64,000 nucleotides of DNA, taken from assembly GCA_034620365.1 (NCBI GenBank), contig JAQGEQ010000283.1, forward strand, positions 1 to 64,000. The letters run 5' to 3'. The position numbers and the translations under genes are program-made. The stretch is from Pegea sp. RAD2-039 (Eukaryota > Chordata > Thaliacea > Salpida > Salpidae). Shown piece after piece: positions 47,392-61,762 of the stretch (the first letter of the stretch is position 1; every line of letters starts with the position of its first letter). The notes beneath the pieces were generated by a model. That model did no database searches. It was not told the DNA's origin and saw nothing but the letters and a program-made list of their open reading frames with translations.

Positions 47392-50300
47392 TCAAAATTT
47401 ATTTCCTTCTATAGCTTCGAAGACCTTATCATGATCTATAGAGTTTTCTAGATCTTTCCTTTCATCTAAGAAATCAGTAACAATATCATCATAATCTTGA
47501 CGAGATTCGATAAGCATCAACGGATTTATTTCAAGGGGGCGACCAAATGATTCAAAACTATCTTCAGAGTCATCATATTCATTAAACGCGTAGCGATCTT
47601 CGTTGACACCCGATTTAAGTGAAGTCATTTGATCAATCAGATTTTGTTGTCGAACCTTTATAAGCAAAGATTGTTGTCAACATTTTAAAATCAGCATTTC
47701 TCCCAAACCTTTTTACGAGTTGACTTGTCAGGCTTCACGTAATTTGATAGTGGAAGTTGGTATATGGTACTTGCTTTATCTCTACAGAAATTGTTTTCAA
47801 AACTGTTGATTGCTAGTTAACATTTTACTTTGATTTCACCTTATTTCTGCGGTTGCAACTCCTTGAAGCGAGCAAAGAGGTAAAAATGTCTCTCCTTCAA
47901 GATCATTTTTTCCAAAAATATCATGATCATAGACACAAAACTGAATCATGCTACCTTCAAGCAGGCAATGTTTCAATGGAACCGAAATCTTAAACGGTTC
48001 ATCATCAAAAATTGGATTCAAGCTCTTCTTCTGAACTGCAGTTTTCAATTTATTTTCGTTTGGAAATAAAGCTTCAGGAACGAGTCTGTAAGATGTTCAA
48101 ATTATTTGATGAAGATTTGATGCTGATGAACAGACTTGATACGAACAAATGGGTCACTAGATCCATTCAAGTCTAAAGCTAATAGATTCTGAGCTCTTAA
48201 TATAGAAATTTCTAATTCTTCTTTGGTTTGATTGTAAAAAGCTGAGACCTCCAAGATGCCAAAAATCGGATTTTTTTTCATCTTTTCTTGATCTTGGTGC
48301 ATCTGTACAGATCGAAGATTAACTTCAAGGTTAATTTTGATCAAATTATTTACTTTGCAGTAGAACAATCGAATAAGGTTAACAGTTTTAATACTACGAA
48401 GTTTAAGTTCGATATTTAGCATTTGGTATTCGTCCATTTTCATCATCCGCTCCAAACTGATTCCTGCTCCATCAGCAAAAAAAAAGTCCATGAACTGCTG
48501 ACTCATAACATATCTGATGTAAAAAAATTCAGTTAGCTTTCAGATACTGCTTTCTATTACTAAAGAAATGCTTTGAAGAAGCAAGCCAAAAATTTCGATT
48601 ACAATTAAAATTAGGAAGGTTTTATTTATTGGGTTAGTTATAAATAAAAACTTGATTGTATTAGATACTAACAACAAAATAAAGTTTGACATAGCTACGA
48701 AATTCATTTACAAAATGATACTTTTTATTTATATAAATTATATTTTTAATGCATATCAAATAAAGTTAAAACTAAACAACTTTCTACAAAATAAGAAAAT
48801 CAAACCTGCACTGTTTGAAGAACATCGGTTTTTCTTCAACTGAATCAACAACAGAAACTTTTTTAAGAGCTCTTAAGCTTTCAATCCATAGACATTCCAA
48901 CACACGAACAAAATTAGCCTTAAAGAAATAAATATTATCATGATGTTTTGTTTAAATAGTAGAAAGTATTTCCATTTGCTAATTGAAGACAAATGCAAAC
49001 TGTGTTTGTTTTACATGACGCATAAAAATAATAAAGATTTTCATTTTAAAAAGTAAATATAAATGTTAATTGAGATTACCTTGCATAGCCAATTGTGGAG
49101 GTTGATGATATTTTCTTGTAGATAAATCATTAAAGGCTTAACTGCTTGAGAAGCAATCAATCTAGCTTCTTTGTTTTCAAAGCTTTTTGTAAAATCTTTT
49201 TTTCTATTTTTTTCTGTAATCGTTTTACTGAATTCTCTACAATATCGTAAAATATCCGGCTAAATCCAAAACAAATTGATTAATAGAATTAAAAAATACT
49301 AATTTCAAATTAGATATGACATAAAACAATCAATTAAGCAAAAAATTACAAAGATTTCGAAAACATATTTTAGACGATTAAACAAATATATCTTCTTACT
49401 CTCATTTTTTCACCAACTTTATCAGTCACTATGTTTACTGCCTTCCTCAATCCAACCATCGAGCTATTGATCAAAGCATGGACTTTTTCGATAACCTCAC
49501 TCGCTGTACAACCAATATCAGTGGAATCTAGTTTAAAAGTTTAGGGTTAAATAAATACTTTGATGGGATAACTGTGATGAGATGTGGAACTAACCAACTG
49601 CTTCAGCCATTGTCTTGATATCCATTCTTCTTGGAAGATCATCTCCAAAAGCCTTCACATGCTTATTTATGATATAATTAAAGATTTGACAAAATATAAA
49701 AAACTGAAAAAACATTCAAAATACTTGTAAGTTGTTCAAAGCAATACATAATTCTTCAGTAACATCAAATTGTCCTTCCAAATCAAAGAAGCCAACAGAG
49801 TTCAATTTTCCATGAACTTGTTTTGCATAATACTCAGCTGAGTTGATGACGTCATCAATGATTCGGAAAGATATCGTATAAGTATCCACCGGATCTGGCC
49901 ACTGAAGTCTGCTCCAAAAATCCAATACGTGCTGGGCCAATAAAATAATTGATCATTTTTTCCATTCGAAAACTTCTATCTTCTTTTTGTATAACATAAA
50001 GGCCATGTAATTAAACTTGTTGAAAATTAAAAGCTAGTTTATGCTACTATTTATAACTGAGACAAAATAAATAGTTTTTAATAATCAAGGAACTTATCGC
50101 GGAAAGACAGGATGTTGTATCGACAGCTGATGACGAATGCTTCACTATTTCATCAATTCTGCTCATCTTATCGACATCAACTGCTTTCTTCAACTGAGTT
50201 TTTGTTTTCCGATGAGATAATTGCAACCATCGTAATAATGCTGGCCGAAACATCTCATGAAAGTCGACTAATTTCACGAATTTAACTGATTTGTCCTCTA

Positions 50301-53300
50301 ATTCTTTGAAAATAATTATTTTGTTAAAATATCTAAAAAAGAAAACTTTTTTTACCTCTAATCTGCTGATTTGATGATGGGATGTTGCTTCCTAGGCTAG
50401 AAAATTGCTTAACCATCATGTAAAGGTTAAATACACTTGAATTATAGGATTCAAACTCTTTTACATCCATTAAATCTATTAAGAATAATATATATCATAT
50501 AAATATTTGTAAATATATCAACTTTAAAAAGAGTTTATTTGGACATTGCAAATTTCATTTGTATTTTATTTTGACTTAAATAAAACATTTATATAAAAAG
50601 TTTCAGTGAAAATTAATAAATGTTTTTAAAATAAAACTTAAAAGATTAAAATTATCAAAAAGTAACCTTCGGTGGCGAGAATATTTTTTGCTTTTGTCAT
50701 CATATTATTGACATCAACACAAAGTTTACTGGAAGCTACTTCATAAACTGTAGAAAAGTAGTTGATGTCTAAATAAGTTTTAAAAACTTCTTTAAATCTT
50801 TGACCATCGACATTCATTTCATTATAAAGCTGTTGGCAGAATTTAACCAACTGAGAAATTTCTTGTACTGTAAAAGTAAAAGGTCAGATTCATCAAAATT
50901 TATCTTGATCAGAAAAATCACTTACAATCAGAGCTTTGAGGAGGATTCTCTTCTTCAAGGTCTGCTTCAAGAACCTCTTGATGATTATCTTTGTAAAGAT
51001 TTGTATAATATTTCTCAGTCCCTTCTTCTAGTGAAATGATGATGTCGTCTATTATATCGACACTAAGATTTGCTGAAGAGTTTGGTGAATTAAAGAGATT
51101 CATTGTAAGGATTTTCTTAAAACATTTCAACAAGTACCCCAATCGAAAAATGTAATCTTTCTAAAAAATATAAAAATCTTTGTTGAAAGTTTGAACGGTT
51201 ACTTCAGATAAAAAAGCCACAGCACTTTAAAAACTTCACTCAAACTAAAAGTCGTTTTAAAACGCAAATCATTGACCTGTTTAACAAGAAATATTTCGCG
51301 ATGGTTAGCGATTTGTAAGTAACTTTTTTTCAAAAAAGTGTTCGTAGACTCCTTCAAGATTTCAGGTCTATATCTGGATGCTTGATGCTGCAATTTCGTT
51401 CGAACTTGATTTGAATCAGAGGATGTCTTCTCTAATTCGCTCAGTAAATTAAAAATAAATAGAGAAGGTAGTTCAAAATGACCAGCCTGTAAAATTAAAC
51501 TGAATGTTGACAAATATTTAAACTTAGTTCAAACAGTTTATAAGAAATTATGTTTATATATAAAAATTTTAATACTCTTAAACAATGATCAAATATTTTT
51601 GGTTTTCTTATACTGTTTTATTACTTCGACGTTTTTTTTTTTGTAAAAATGACATTTTAACCAAAATTAAGTTATCATGTTTAAATGATTTTTTCAAAAA
51701 TTTTTACATTATTAAAAATAAAATCTGAAAAATCTCACTAAATGCGAATCCATATAAACTTCCCATTTTATCACAGCACCAGTCAATGGATCCATTCGGT
51801 GTTGATTCATAAACTCTTGTAGAAGAGAATAAGAGTCTGATTCAAGTAAGCCATCCCATTCACTAACATTCGACTGTAAAGTACAAATTGTGCTTGTTTT
51901 CATGCTTGTTTGTCATTTCAGCAAATATGAAATTTAAAAAATCTTTCAGTTAAGGTTTTTAAGCTTGTTACACCCTTTTAGTAAATAATTGTCTTTAAGT
52001 TTTTTGTTAAAATCTTTACATTTTGCTGTGATTAATATATTTTCAATGAAACCATCAAAATAGAACCTCAGACAAATTTGAAAAGATTTTTAATTTGCAA
52101 TTAGTAAGCAAAAGTTAATACTAAAGTTAATTGCATAAAAATAATGCAATATAACTTCATATTTTAACATAAATTCTAATTGTTATTTAAAGTTCCAACC
52201 AGTCTAATAAAAACTTGATTATTTCATAATTTTGACGAATACTTTAGAGTATTAAAAGCTGTGTTATTGCAATTAATAGAATACAATATATCTATATGTT
52301 AGGCATTTTATATTTAGATAATAAATATTTCCATACATTGTTTTTTACTTTTTTTATTCTATTGTTTAAAAACTATTCAAACTTTCCAGTAAATTGGACT
52401 TTTTATTAGCTTAAAGTGAATTGATAATAACAGCGCAGACAGCTAATATCTAGATTATATAATGACGATGTACAAACATAATTAGTAATTCTTATTTAAT
52501 CAAGATTTGCTTTGACACTTTTACATCAGGTTACAACAACAAACTTACTGGCAGCTTTTCCAGTGATTTATCTATACAAAGTTGCAGTAAGCTTGCAAAC
52601 TGGATATCAGCAACTTCATTTTTAACATTTTGAGTTACAACAACTTCAACTCGGATTTTTATTCTTCCCGTTACTGTCTGCAAATGTAATTCTTGTTATA
52701 AATTGATTTAAAATATTAAAAAATTATAATCAGGTAAAGTTTGACTTATGTAGTAAAAAGTAAATAATTGATGTAAATCTTCGATCAAAATGATCTAAGT
52801 TAATATTTGTTCAGCATTAGTGTATAGTACGGCTAAGTGATGTTTGATAGTTTGATTATCTTTACTTTCACAGGGACTTTTTATTTAAATTCCGTTGATG
52901 TTGACATACTACAACTTTAATGTCGCCCAATAATACATACTTCAAGTTTACTGATCGATTTCAATCTTGTCCATTTATCAAGACCTTCAACTGGGATACT
53001 ACTCAATGGTATGGAAGCAAATCCCATGTGATCATCTTCGTCACTTAAGGTCATCTTTTCTTTCATAAAGCTACAACAAAATCTCTGTTAAATTATAAAT
53101 TCTGATGTAATAAAGTCGATTTATTTCAATTATGTACACTTCCATTCAAAGTGAACCTTCATAAATCTTAGAAAAGCCGCTTGAATAAGTTAGTTTGTCG
53201 TCGAAATTAATGTGATTATGAAAGTATTTTAAAGTTTACTTTTAAAAGAAGTGTTTTTACAAATAAATACAGATTTGATTTATATTGCTTTCAGCTAAGA

Positions 53301-54142
53301 TGACAAAACAGTTTTATAAAATTAGCTTTATTTGATCTTATTTGTTTTTAATTCAATTTTGCAAAAATAAATATGTATCTATTCTTTTAAAAAGAATTCA
53401 AATTTTTCTTTATTGAATTAATCACACAAAGTATTAAATTGTTAAACATTAAATTAACTTGTTAAATAATCTATGTATTAACTAAAACCATATTTAAACT
53501 AAAACTAAAAAGATAAATTAGAAACTTTTTCATTTACCGTCTCACGCCTTGAAATCCTTTCACTTTTTTTTCATCTCCGGCGTCTAGATCCCAAATCTGT
53601 ACTTGCAAAGCACAGCTAGCAATATCCGATCTATTGATTCGAAATTCGAATGATTCATTCCATTCAGGATTAAGGTTCGATTGCTGGATCGAAGTCGTCT
53701 TAACTGGATACGAGCTTCTAAACCCAGATTTTGTAAACGGTTCATAATTTGTATTGCGGGCAACAGAAAGAACACAATAAGGATCAGAAGTGCCATCTAC
53801 ATCTTTTCCAGCTAAATTTTCAGCTCGAATAACTGTTACTTTCAAGCGACATTCTTCAGCAAGCTTTAAGTCTCTAAGCTGATCAATAGCAACTTTATGT
53901 TCGATATCACTTGCTCCAAACAAACGTTGAATGAAATGGTTTAGTTGAGTTTGGTTACGTCCATTCATCCGATTATCAATTCTATTTGCTACCGTTTGTA
54001 AGGAAGTCATATAAAGAGTATTTTTAAACTCATTTTTCTCTAATAAATCACTAGGTTTGTATCCTTCGTATATATCAGTTGGTGCTATTTGACTAGAATT
54101 TAGTAAACTTTTTCGTATAGCAGTTTTTCTTTTTGGCAGCAT
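47392..54142 (-). CDS. Munc13-4/BAIAP3-type vesicle priming factor (C2-MHD1-MHD2-C2)
   Basis: Calcium-dependent SNARE-priming factor for exocytosis. About 19 exons: 54142-53538, 53070-52941, 52677-52549, 51873-51739, 51486-~51277, 51160-50926, 50867-50667, 50475-50356, 50303-~50094, 49931-49725, 49661-49595, 49527-49400, 49259-49080, 48918-48806, 48513-48354, 48302-48136, 48085-47840, 47781-47709, 47655-47392; about 1,190 aa. The N-terminal C2 has calcium-loop acids (AGKDVDGTSDPY, WDLDAGDEKK). MHD1 is marked by KAVDVDKMSRIDEIVKHSSS AVD and WPDP, MHD2 by RLIASQAVKPLMIYL...FVRVLECLW. The second C2 has LALDLNGSSDPFV and YDHDIFGKNDLEGE. No C1 or calmodulin-binding region precedes the first C2, which fits UNC13D/BAIAP3 rather than UNC13A-C. 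Phase does not close at the junction 50094/49931 (one base off), and the exon ending near 51277 is approximate. Confidence 0.88.
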
Positions 54143-57064
54143 ATTTATTGGCCTTTAAATTGAATTTTTATTAATAAGTAGCCTGAATGTAATCAAAATA
54201 ATTTAAATATCTTAAAAACTTCTATTTTAATCTAAAAATTATCACTAATAAAAATGTTACAATAGTAAATTACACGAACTGGAGTTTACAAAAATTAACA
54301 AAGTAGTAAAAGCTAACAGGTAACTTTTTTGTAACAATATTTGGTAATTAAAAAATGTATAACAAAATATTACCAAGAAATAAAAATTTCGATATTCAGT
54401 AAATAATTTCCCCAATAATTTTATAAAACTTTCAGACACCGTTTTAATCATCATATGACGTAATAATTGTCTAATAACGTTTATGGGTTTATATATATAT
54501 GGTTTAAACGATCAAACTATAATTAGTATTTTCCGTTTAATGTATAATTGTTAACTGTTAGGTATAAAAACTTTTGTGTATACGTTAAAACTGCTAAATA
54601 AAAACAAATACATGTTATTTTATAATGTTTCCTTATATGTCAAAATTAAGTAAAATTAAATTTATATTTAGATGATTAAAACAACCTTAAAAATTACAAA
54701 TAAAGTCACACATGATTGATAGATAATATTAAAAGTAATACTGCAATGAGCTATTTAACAAAAAACACAAATATTAAAGAACTTTAAACTTTATTTTACT
54801 CAAGTTTTTCATTGAAATAAATATTTGCAAATATTATATTTCTAATAATAATTTTAAACAATAGGCTCAAGAAGTCTGAATTATTTTTTTGGTTTACTTA
54901 AATGTAGTGCAAAACTAATAGTTTAACTAAGTAAATATTGACTCATTAGTTTGTTTCCCCAGAATTTTAAAGCTGTTTTTAATACTTACTTAAGCTCACA
55001 AAACTTATTATGATAATTTAAAAGTAAATTTAAAAGACATTTTAGCATATCTTAAAACTGATAAATTATACTTGTAATTTATAATTCAATATCTATTACA
55101 CTTTTATCTTTTAAAGCATTTGCATTGATAAAAGAGATAAACAATATTTTGTTTCAGATCACATAAAACTTATTGCAGGTTTTTAAGCAATATATATACT
55201 TTCAAAAGATAAGCTACTTAAGTTTTCAGCTAAATGTTTACTTTAGCTCAATAAATTGAATATCTATGCTTTATAACTGACTGTAAAAACTTGTTAAACT
55301 CGATAATTACTTTTGATTATGTTGTATACTTCTTTGTGAAACTTTTGTTAAAAATCTAATAACAGCAGTACTATGCTATCAAATGACTTATACAAACAGA
55401 TGGAATGATTTATATATGGCTTAAAAGCTCTTCTATCAATTATACTTTTAAAAAAAGAAGTGACTTATTTCCTTCTAGCCTACTACGTACATACAGTGCC
55501 CTAGAAAACCAATAGCACGTAGTTCCGTCCTTTAGACTCAGATATTGAAGTCTGAATATACATAATAAACAAATTTACTTCCATATCCTAATTTAAATAA
55601 AATCTTATTCAAACTCGAATTAACTTCTGATGAACTGCCTTAGCTTTAGCTTAAAAAACTTGGACTTTTAATAATCAAGTTTTAAACATTTAAAAACTTT
55701 TAATAAACAAACCATTTGCAGCCATCGCAAATATTTGAATAAAATATAGTGGAAGCTGAGTTTTGTATCTCAAACTTGTTTTTCTTTCTTCTCTCGTTTT
55801 TAAATCAAATTCTCTTTCATAAATTTCCCAAAGGTACAATTAAGATAAATAAACTATAATGTTGACATCATTTATGTAAAAACTAAAGTTTTGCTTAATT
55901 AAAGATCTTAGCCAATTATATTAGTAAATAATTTTAAAATGAAAAAAAGAAATGTTTAATAAACAAAAAATCTCAGCTTAAATATTTTCTAATGTTAACC
56001 GAATAATTAATTGATCATACTTAATTAGTTAAAATGATTAATCATAATAAATATAAGTTTTTAGTATAAAAAAACATATAAATGAATTTTCAGCAAACAT
56101 AACAAAGCACTTTTCATGGTAATTTATATACTTTTATAAAGAATTAAAAGATTTTATAGAAAATTGTAAACTTGCTTTCTTTAAAAATGTCGATTTGAGT
56201 TGTTTTTGAAAAATGAGTTAAACAACTTTACATTGTTTAATTATTGAATAAAATTGAATACAGTAGAGATTGCAACATAAAAAATTACGACGTAAAAAGT
56301 TACACCAATTCAAAGCATCCTGATGATAGAAATAGAAGTTTACATAAAATCTGTTTCCTTTAGAATTTGTTGACAAATTTGATTTGGAAAATTGTTTTTA
56401 CATATCAATAAATTTTGTTATTATTTCTTATTTTGATTTCTAATCGTTTATATTTCAATAATTTTTGAAAACAAATAGGCAAAACGGTTTAAAATATAAC
56501 TATCAAAATAATTTAGAGAGTTTTCTGTCAGTTATAAAGTTAAGACTGTTCAAACTTGTGAGTTCTTAATATTATGTTTTCTGCTTTCTTGAAAATGCTG
56601 TAAAGTTTTCGATCTGGCTACATTGCTTAACTTTACTGATTTATGTATTAAACTAAAAAAACTAGCCAAGTTGGTTTAGTTAGAAATAAGCCTTGAAATC
56701 AGAAACGACAGTAACGTACTTAGCAATAAAAACTTTGAATTCTATCTCTGTGTATCTGATTATTTTATTTAAGATTTAAAATTTCACAATTTAATTTATT
56801 AAGCTGCAAAAAAGTAAAGTTCTGCAATATTTCAGCCTGTATGGTGATTGCAGTTTAAAAAAGAAGTTGAAACAAAAGATAACAATTGCGTTTCGAGTTT
56901 GATAAGACCAAATCTATAGATTATTCAGTGCAAAAAGTAATATGAGTAGTTGAAAGTTGTACAAGCTGAAGCTAAACGAACAAGTACTAAAGTGTTGCAC
57001 CTAAATTTCACAAATAAATTACAAAATGATATAAGAAGTTGTAATTGATTTGTTCGTGAAGTTG
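54143..57064. other. 2.9-kb intergenic region, nothing recognised
   Basis: Upstream of the Munc13-type gene and downstream of BCKDHB (both on the minus strand). AT-rich throughout. A less AT-rich patch near 55480-55560 may be an old repeat but matches nothing else here. Confidence 0.4.
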
Positions 57065-59924
57065 TTAGTAATTAATCGAACGCTTAATAGCTTCAAGACA
57101 TCTCAATTTATCAGGAATGAAGAATGGTTCGAGGATATGAGGATGAGGTGTATCTACTCCGCAAACTCGTTCGATAGGAGATTCCAAATGTAGAAAACAC
57201 TCGTTCTGTAACCACACAAGTTGATGTTGATGTTGTTTGTATATTTCTCAATCAAACCTGTATAGTAGCTGTGACTTCAGCAGCAAATCCTCCTGTTATT
57301 GGTGATTCATGACTTACAAGAGCTCTTCCGGTTTTTACAACTGACTGTTTAGATTTTTACTTTTAATGTTTTGTATTTTCACAATTTTTTATATTCAACT
57401 TACATTACAAACAGTTTCATAATCCCAAGGTAAAATCGAAACCAAGTCAATTACTTCACAACTGATTCCGAATTCTTTTTCAGCAATCTCAGCACTTTCG
57501 CGAAGTACATGAACCTGGAAAGCAACCAACACGTAACTTAGTCTCTTCCAAATTCAATTACTACTCACTTGCGTTCCATATCCGATTAGAGAGATGTCGC
57601 AACCTTCTGTTAACACTTCAGCTTTACCCAAAGGTAAAACATAATCACAAATCGGAACATTCTCCTCTGTTGAAAACTGGATTTATTAATAATCTTTAAC
57701 TATCTAATGTTGTAATTAGTTATGATTAGGAGCTAACTTCAACCAATCTGTGGAAATAAAATCATCTGAAGATGTACGTAAAGGATGTTTCTATTGTGGA
57801 TGTTACATGCAAACAGGAAATTGACAAATAAATTATTAACCGGAAGTTTAAGTGTTCTGTAAAAGTTGTTTAACAAAATAATCACCAGCAGCTCTATACA
57901 AGATTTTGGGTTCCATGAATAAGCATGGGTTTGGATCACGAACACATGCTAGCAATAAACCTTTTGCTTGAATAGGACTCCTAGCATAAAAAAGATAAAA
58001 TATATTATAAAAAGTAGTTTTCTAACAAACAGTTATTTGTAAAAGTTGAGTTTATTTTCAAAAGTAAAAAATACTATTGAGAAAATATACTGACCTTGGA
58101 ATTACTACTTTCAAACCCGCGGCGTGTGCAAAGAAAGCTTCTGGTGTTTGTGAATGGTACAAACCACCATGACCAACTACTCCGCATGGAGTACGAATGG
58201 TTAATTTACCACAATCAAACAAACCACCAGAACGGTATCTGTATTTGGCTGCTTCATTTACAATCTGTAATTAAGATTTGATTCAAATCAGATCATGTTA
58301 GCAAACGAGCCTATCAAATTTGTGGATATGTTATATAAACTTATTTATAAAACAACGAATAAAAATCTTGAAAATTACAAAAATGTTTACATCTTTGTAT
58401 TTTTTTGCTTAACAGAAGATCTTATTTAACAATTTATATATGTATAGCTCTAACAGCGAACACAGAATAATATGATTGTAGCGAAATAATGAAAGGTCAC
58501 AAGTACCTCAGTTTAACATCAATAGTACAGAGAACAAATAGGAACACAGCCAAGCCAAATTTGTGTAATTTACAGTCAAGTTAGGAATACAATAAGATAA
58601 AAAATAAGTGGAAAATGAAAGCATGCTATTTTATTTGTCAACAAATTAATTAAATCATATTTTTTAAATATAATTTCAAAGAAGGTGACAAGATTTGCTG
58701 CAATGAGTGAGTCTGGATGAAGATTTCAAAATACAATTTTGCAAAGATTTAATATCAACCTTTTAAAGATGACAGCAACAATAAAACACAAACAAACTTG
58801 ATCAAATGCTGGGAGAATGTAATCAGCAAACTGGATTTCAGCAATTGCTGTTGAGCCGGCTACTGCTGCTCCTATTCCAAACCCAGCGATTCCTTGCTCA
58901 CATAAGGGAGTATTAAACACACGATCCTTTCCATATTTGTCAGCAAGTCCAACAGTACAACGAAATACTCCTCCAAAAGCAACATCTTCACCTGGTGATT
59001 AAAACCAGTACTTATGACGTCATTCTCAATAAATGTATTAATCATAACTTATTTTTTGACTATGCATAATGTAAAATTAGTTTTTATTTGAAGAACTAAC
59101 AGGCTACTATTAAATTAAACTTAACTAGGTTTACTTCGCCTATTCTAATCACCCATTTGTATGCTGTTTCTAGATGAGAAACAAAATAAAGGTCATTAAA
59201 GAATGGTAATTTATATTAATTTTTGATGTTATTGCTAAAGAGAAGAAAAACTTGTCCTCGATGTGGAAGCATCTTAACAATTACGTTGTTTGCAGAACAT
59301 TTTTTGTTGGACAAGTAAATTCTCAACATACGTGGCAAGACACTTGTGTTTGCTGAGAAAGTCTTACAGATTAAGGCACCCACTAAACCTAACTTAATTT
59401 GTGGAATCTAAAGTACATAGTTAATGTAAAATTTTGTCATTTATTGAACTATTTTTCTATGTACTGCAGGCTTCAGAAAATTTTGTGATAATAAACATTA
59501 TGTTGTGTGACAAGAAGTTTTTTCAGTTAAAATACCAAAGTTTTAGGTTAATTCAAGATGACTTTAAATTATATAGTATTTGTTTAAGAAAAAGAATTCA
59601 AACAAATTAGAAAGGAAACAAAATCAAACCAAATATAATAGTTGAAGGGTCTGACTGAAGAGAGATGTCCATAGCACTTGTTAAAGCTTTCACAAAGTTC
59701 ATTTTTTCAGTCTTACCTAAAAATTACAGTAATAAGTGAAAAAGTAGAATAGTATTAAAAGGATTCTACTTACCATATGATTCTGAAGCAGAATCAGGGT
59801 AAAATTTAAAATGAGAAGCAAATCTTTTTGGTTCTTTTATTTTTGCATAATTTTTTCCAAATAAATTACAAGTTAATTTATTAAATTTTCCAAATTGCTT
59901 TATATTTATCAAGCATGAAGTCAT
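57065..59924 (-). CDS. BCKDHB: Branched-chain 2-oxoacid dehydrogenase E1 beta subunit (BCKDHB)
   Basis: Beta subunit of the thiamine-diphosphate-dependent E1 of the mitochondrial BCKDH complex, which commits Leu, Ile and Val 2-oxoacids to breakdown. Nine exons: 59924-59774, 59716-59630, 58991-58798, 58264-58095, 57980-57886, 57666-57569, 57514-57404, 57344-57258, 57205-57065. Phases close, giving 377 aa (human 392). The N-terminus is basic and poor in acids ([16 protein letters not shown]), a likely mitochondrial presequence. Diagnostic stretches: [88 protein letters not shown], and the C-terminal [13 protein letters not shown]. These separate it from pyruvate dehydrogenase beta. The E1 alpha partner is not in the window. 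Confidence 0.97.
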
Positions 59925-61762
59925 TTTTATGGTTTGTATAAAATAAAATCTACAAAAATTAATTTTCTCTATAACATTGGCACTTTAATATAATATTCAT
60001 AAATTATCCAACAACTTGAGTATTTAATAATTTTCAATTTTCACATAAGCTTTGGTAAATGTTCATAAATGATGAAAAAAGTTATAAATAAATCGCAGAA
60101 TGGAATCTATCAATCAACTAATATATATTATTCTAATATATTTACATGTGTATATAATTATTTCTTAAGTGTTAATGATATTTAACAGCTAAATACTAAA
60201 TGTTAGTCATTTATATCCAAAATTATGCAAATAAATATGTTTCATTTAAATGATAAAAAATATCACATTCTAGGATGAGAAGACATTTTTGCAAAGTTTA
60301 AAGATAATTTATAGGGATAGTATAAAAACTATTTGAAGTTATAACATAAAAAAAATTGAAAAATATCACCTGATAGATATTATTGACTTTAGTTATTCTT
60401 TTAATTTACTTTTTAGTATGTTTCTATTAAGAATGATCAATTCTATTTAATAAATTAATAAAAAATTTACCTGATAAATAATATTTTTACAAAACATTTT
60501 TAGGATAATTATTTGGAATTTATACCAAATTTCATTTATGGATAGAGTATATAAATAAGTTTAAAGTAGTAAATTTTCATTTAAAGAAAAATAATCATAT
60601 ATGATATTTCTACTATAAAGTTCAAGTATGACAAAAGTAATTAATTTATTATTAACTTATTAGAAACAATTTAATCATGTATAATTGCTTTTATAAAATT
60701 TATTGTAAATAATGCTTTACACGAAAAGTGTACTAATAAGCCTCTTGTCAATTATGCCACAACATTACAAAATTAACTTTTATAAGAAACATCAAAATCT
60801 CTAATCAATTTACTTAGTCCAATGAGGTCAAATTTGATAAAGTCATTTTAAAATATTTAGTTATTTAAGAATATTCCTAAGAACACTTATCAGTACTTTT
60901 TTACTTTGCTTTTTCACTATCATAATGCAAACTTCTGTCTAACTTTTTAGATTTAATAAAAATTATATACTAAAAATTAAAAATACAGAATCAAAAGCTA
61001 TGAATACAAAAAAAAATCTAATTGAGTTAACTGAATTAATAAAGCTATCACTTTGTAAAAATTTTGTTAATTGATCAGAATAATAATCAAGCTTTCAAAC
61101 TTTTAAATTTGTTGACTGAGATTAGCATAAAATAAGGTTTGATAGGTTATTTATTTATTACAATAAATGCCTATATGCGTCATATAAGAAATATTTTTTG
61201 CATTTATTTATCACTATATTAAAACAAGGTTGACTAAAGTATTAAGTATTTCAGCCGCATCTTTCACAAATGCTCATAGATCTCGGCTTCAGTTTGACGA
61301 GTTTTTATGATTCTTCTTTGGTTAATTCTGTATCCACACAGTTTTTTCATTAACGCAAGAAATTTTCTTATTTTTTGATGTTATATTGTGTGTGAGGTCC
61401 TTAGAGAAGAAAGTTAGCAAACATAAAGTTATGTAAGCTCGCTTAACTGTCTGACGAGTTAAACTTTACCAAGTTTGATAGCCAAGAAGAAATTTTAAAA
61501 AGTATTTTTGATTCAATCAGATTATCAAGATATGTGTTGCTTGAAAATGGGTTTAAGTAAAAGAAACTTTGGGAAAAAATATTGTAAAGTTTTAAAAAAT
61601 CTTTAATGCATACATAGCACTTATTAAAAAAAAGTATAAAAGTTTGATCAAAAAAATGAAACAATACGATTTTTTCCAAAACTTTTATTGAGCAGCAAAA
61701 ACTATTTAATTGTCATATGATTAGAACATAAAAAATGAGTATTAATTTAAAAAAAAATAAAA
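59925..61762. other. Intergenic between KAT14 and BCKDHB
   Basis: Strongly AT-rich; contains the KAT14 3' end and the BCKDHB promoter. The 78-codon minus frame at 61443-61679 is unsupported. Nothing else recognised. Confidence 0.4.

Noticed and set aside
55480-55560. Less AT-rich patch between genes
   Set aside because: Does not match any repeat in the window, has no open frame and no tRNA-like boxes.
57841-57885. BCKDHB ending early after [12 protein letters not shown]
   Set aside because: Read-through of the exon 5 donor; splicing at 57886 gives the conserved EENVP...VLPLGKAEV continuation.
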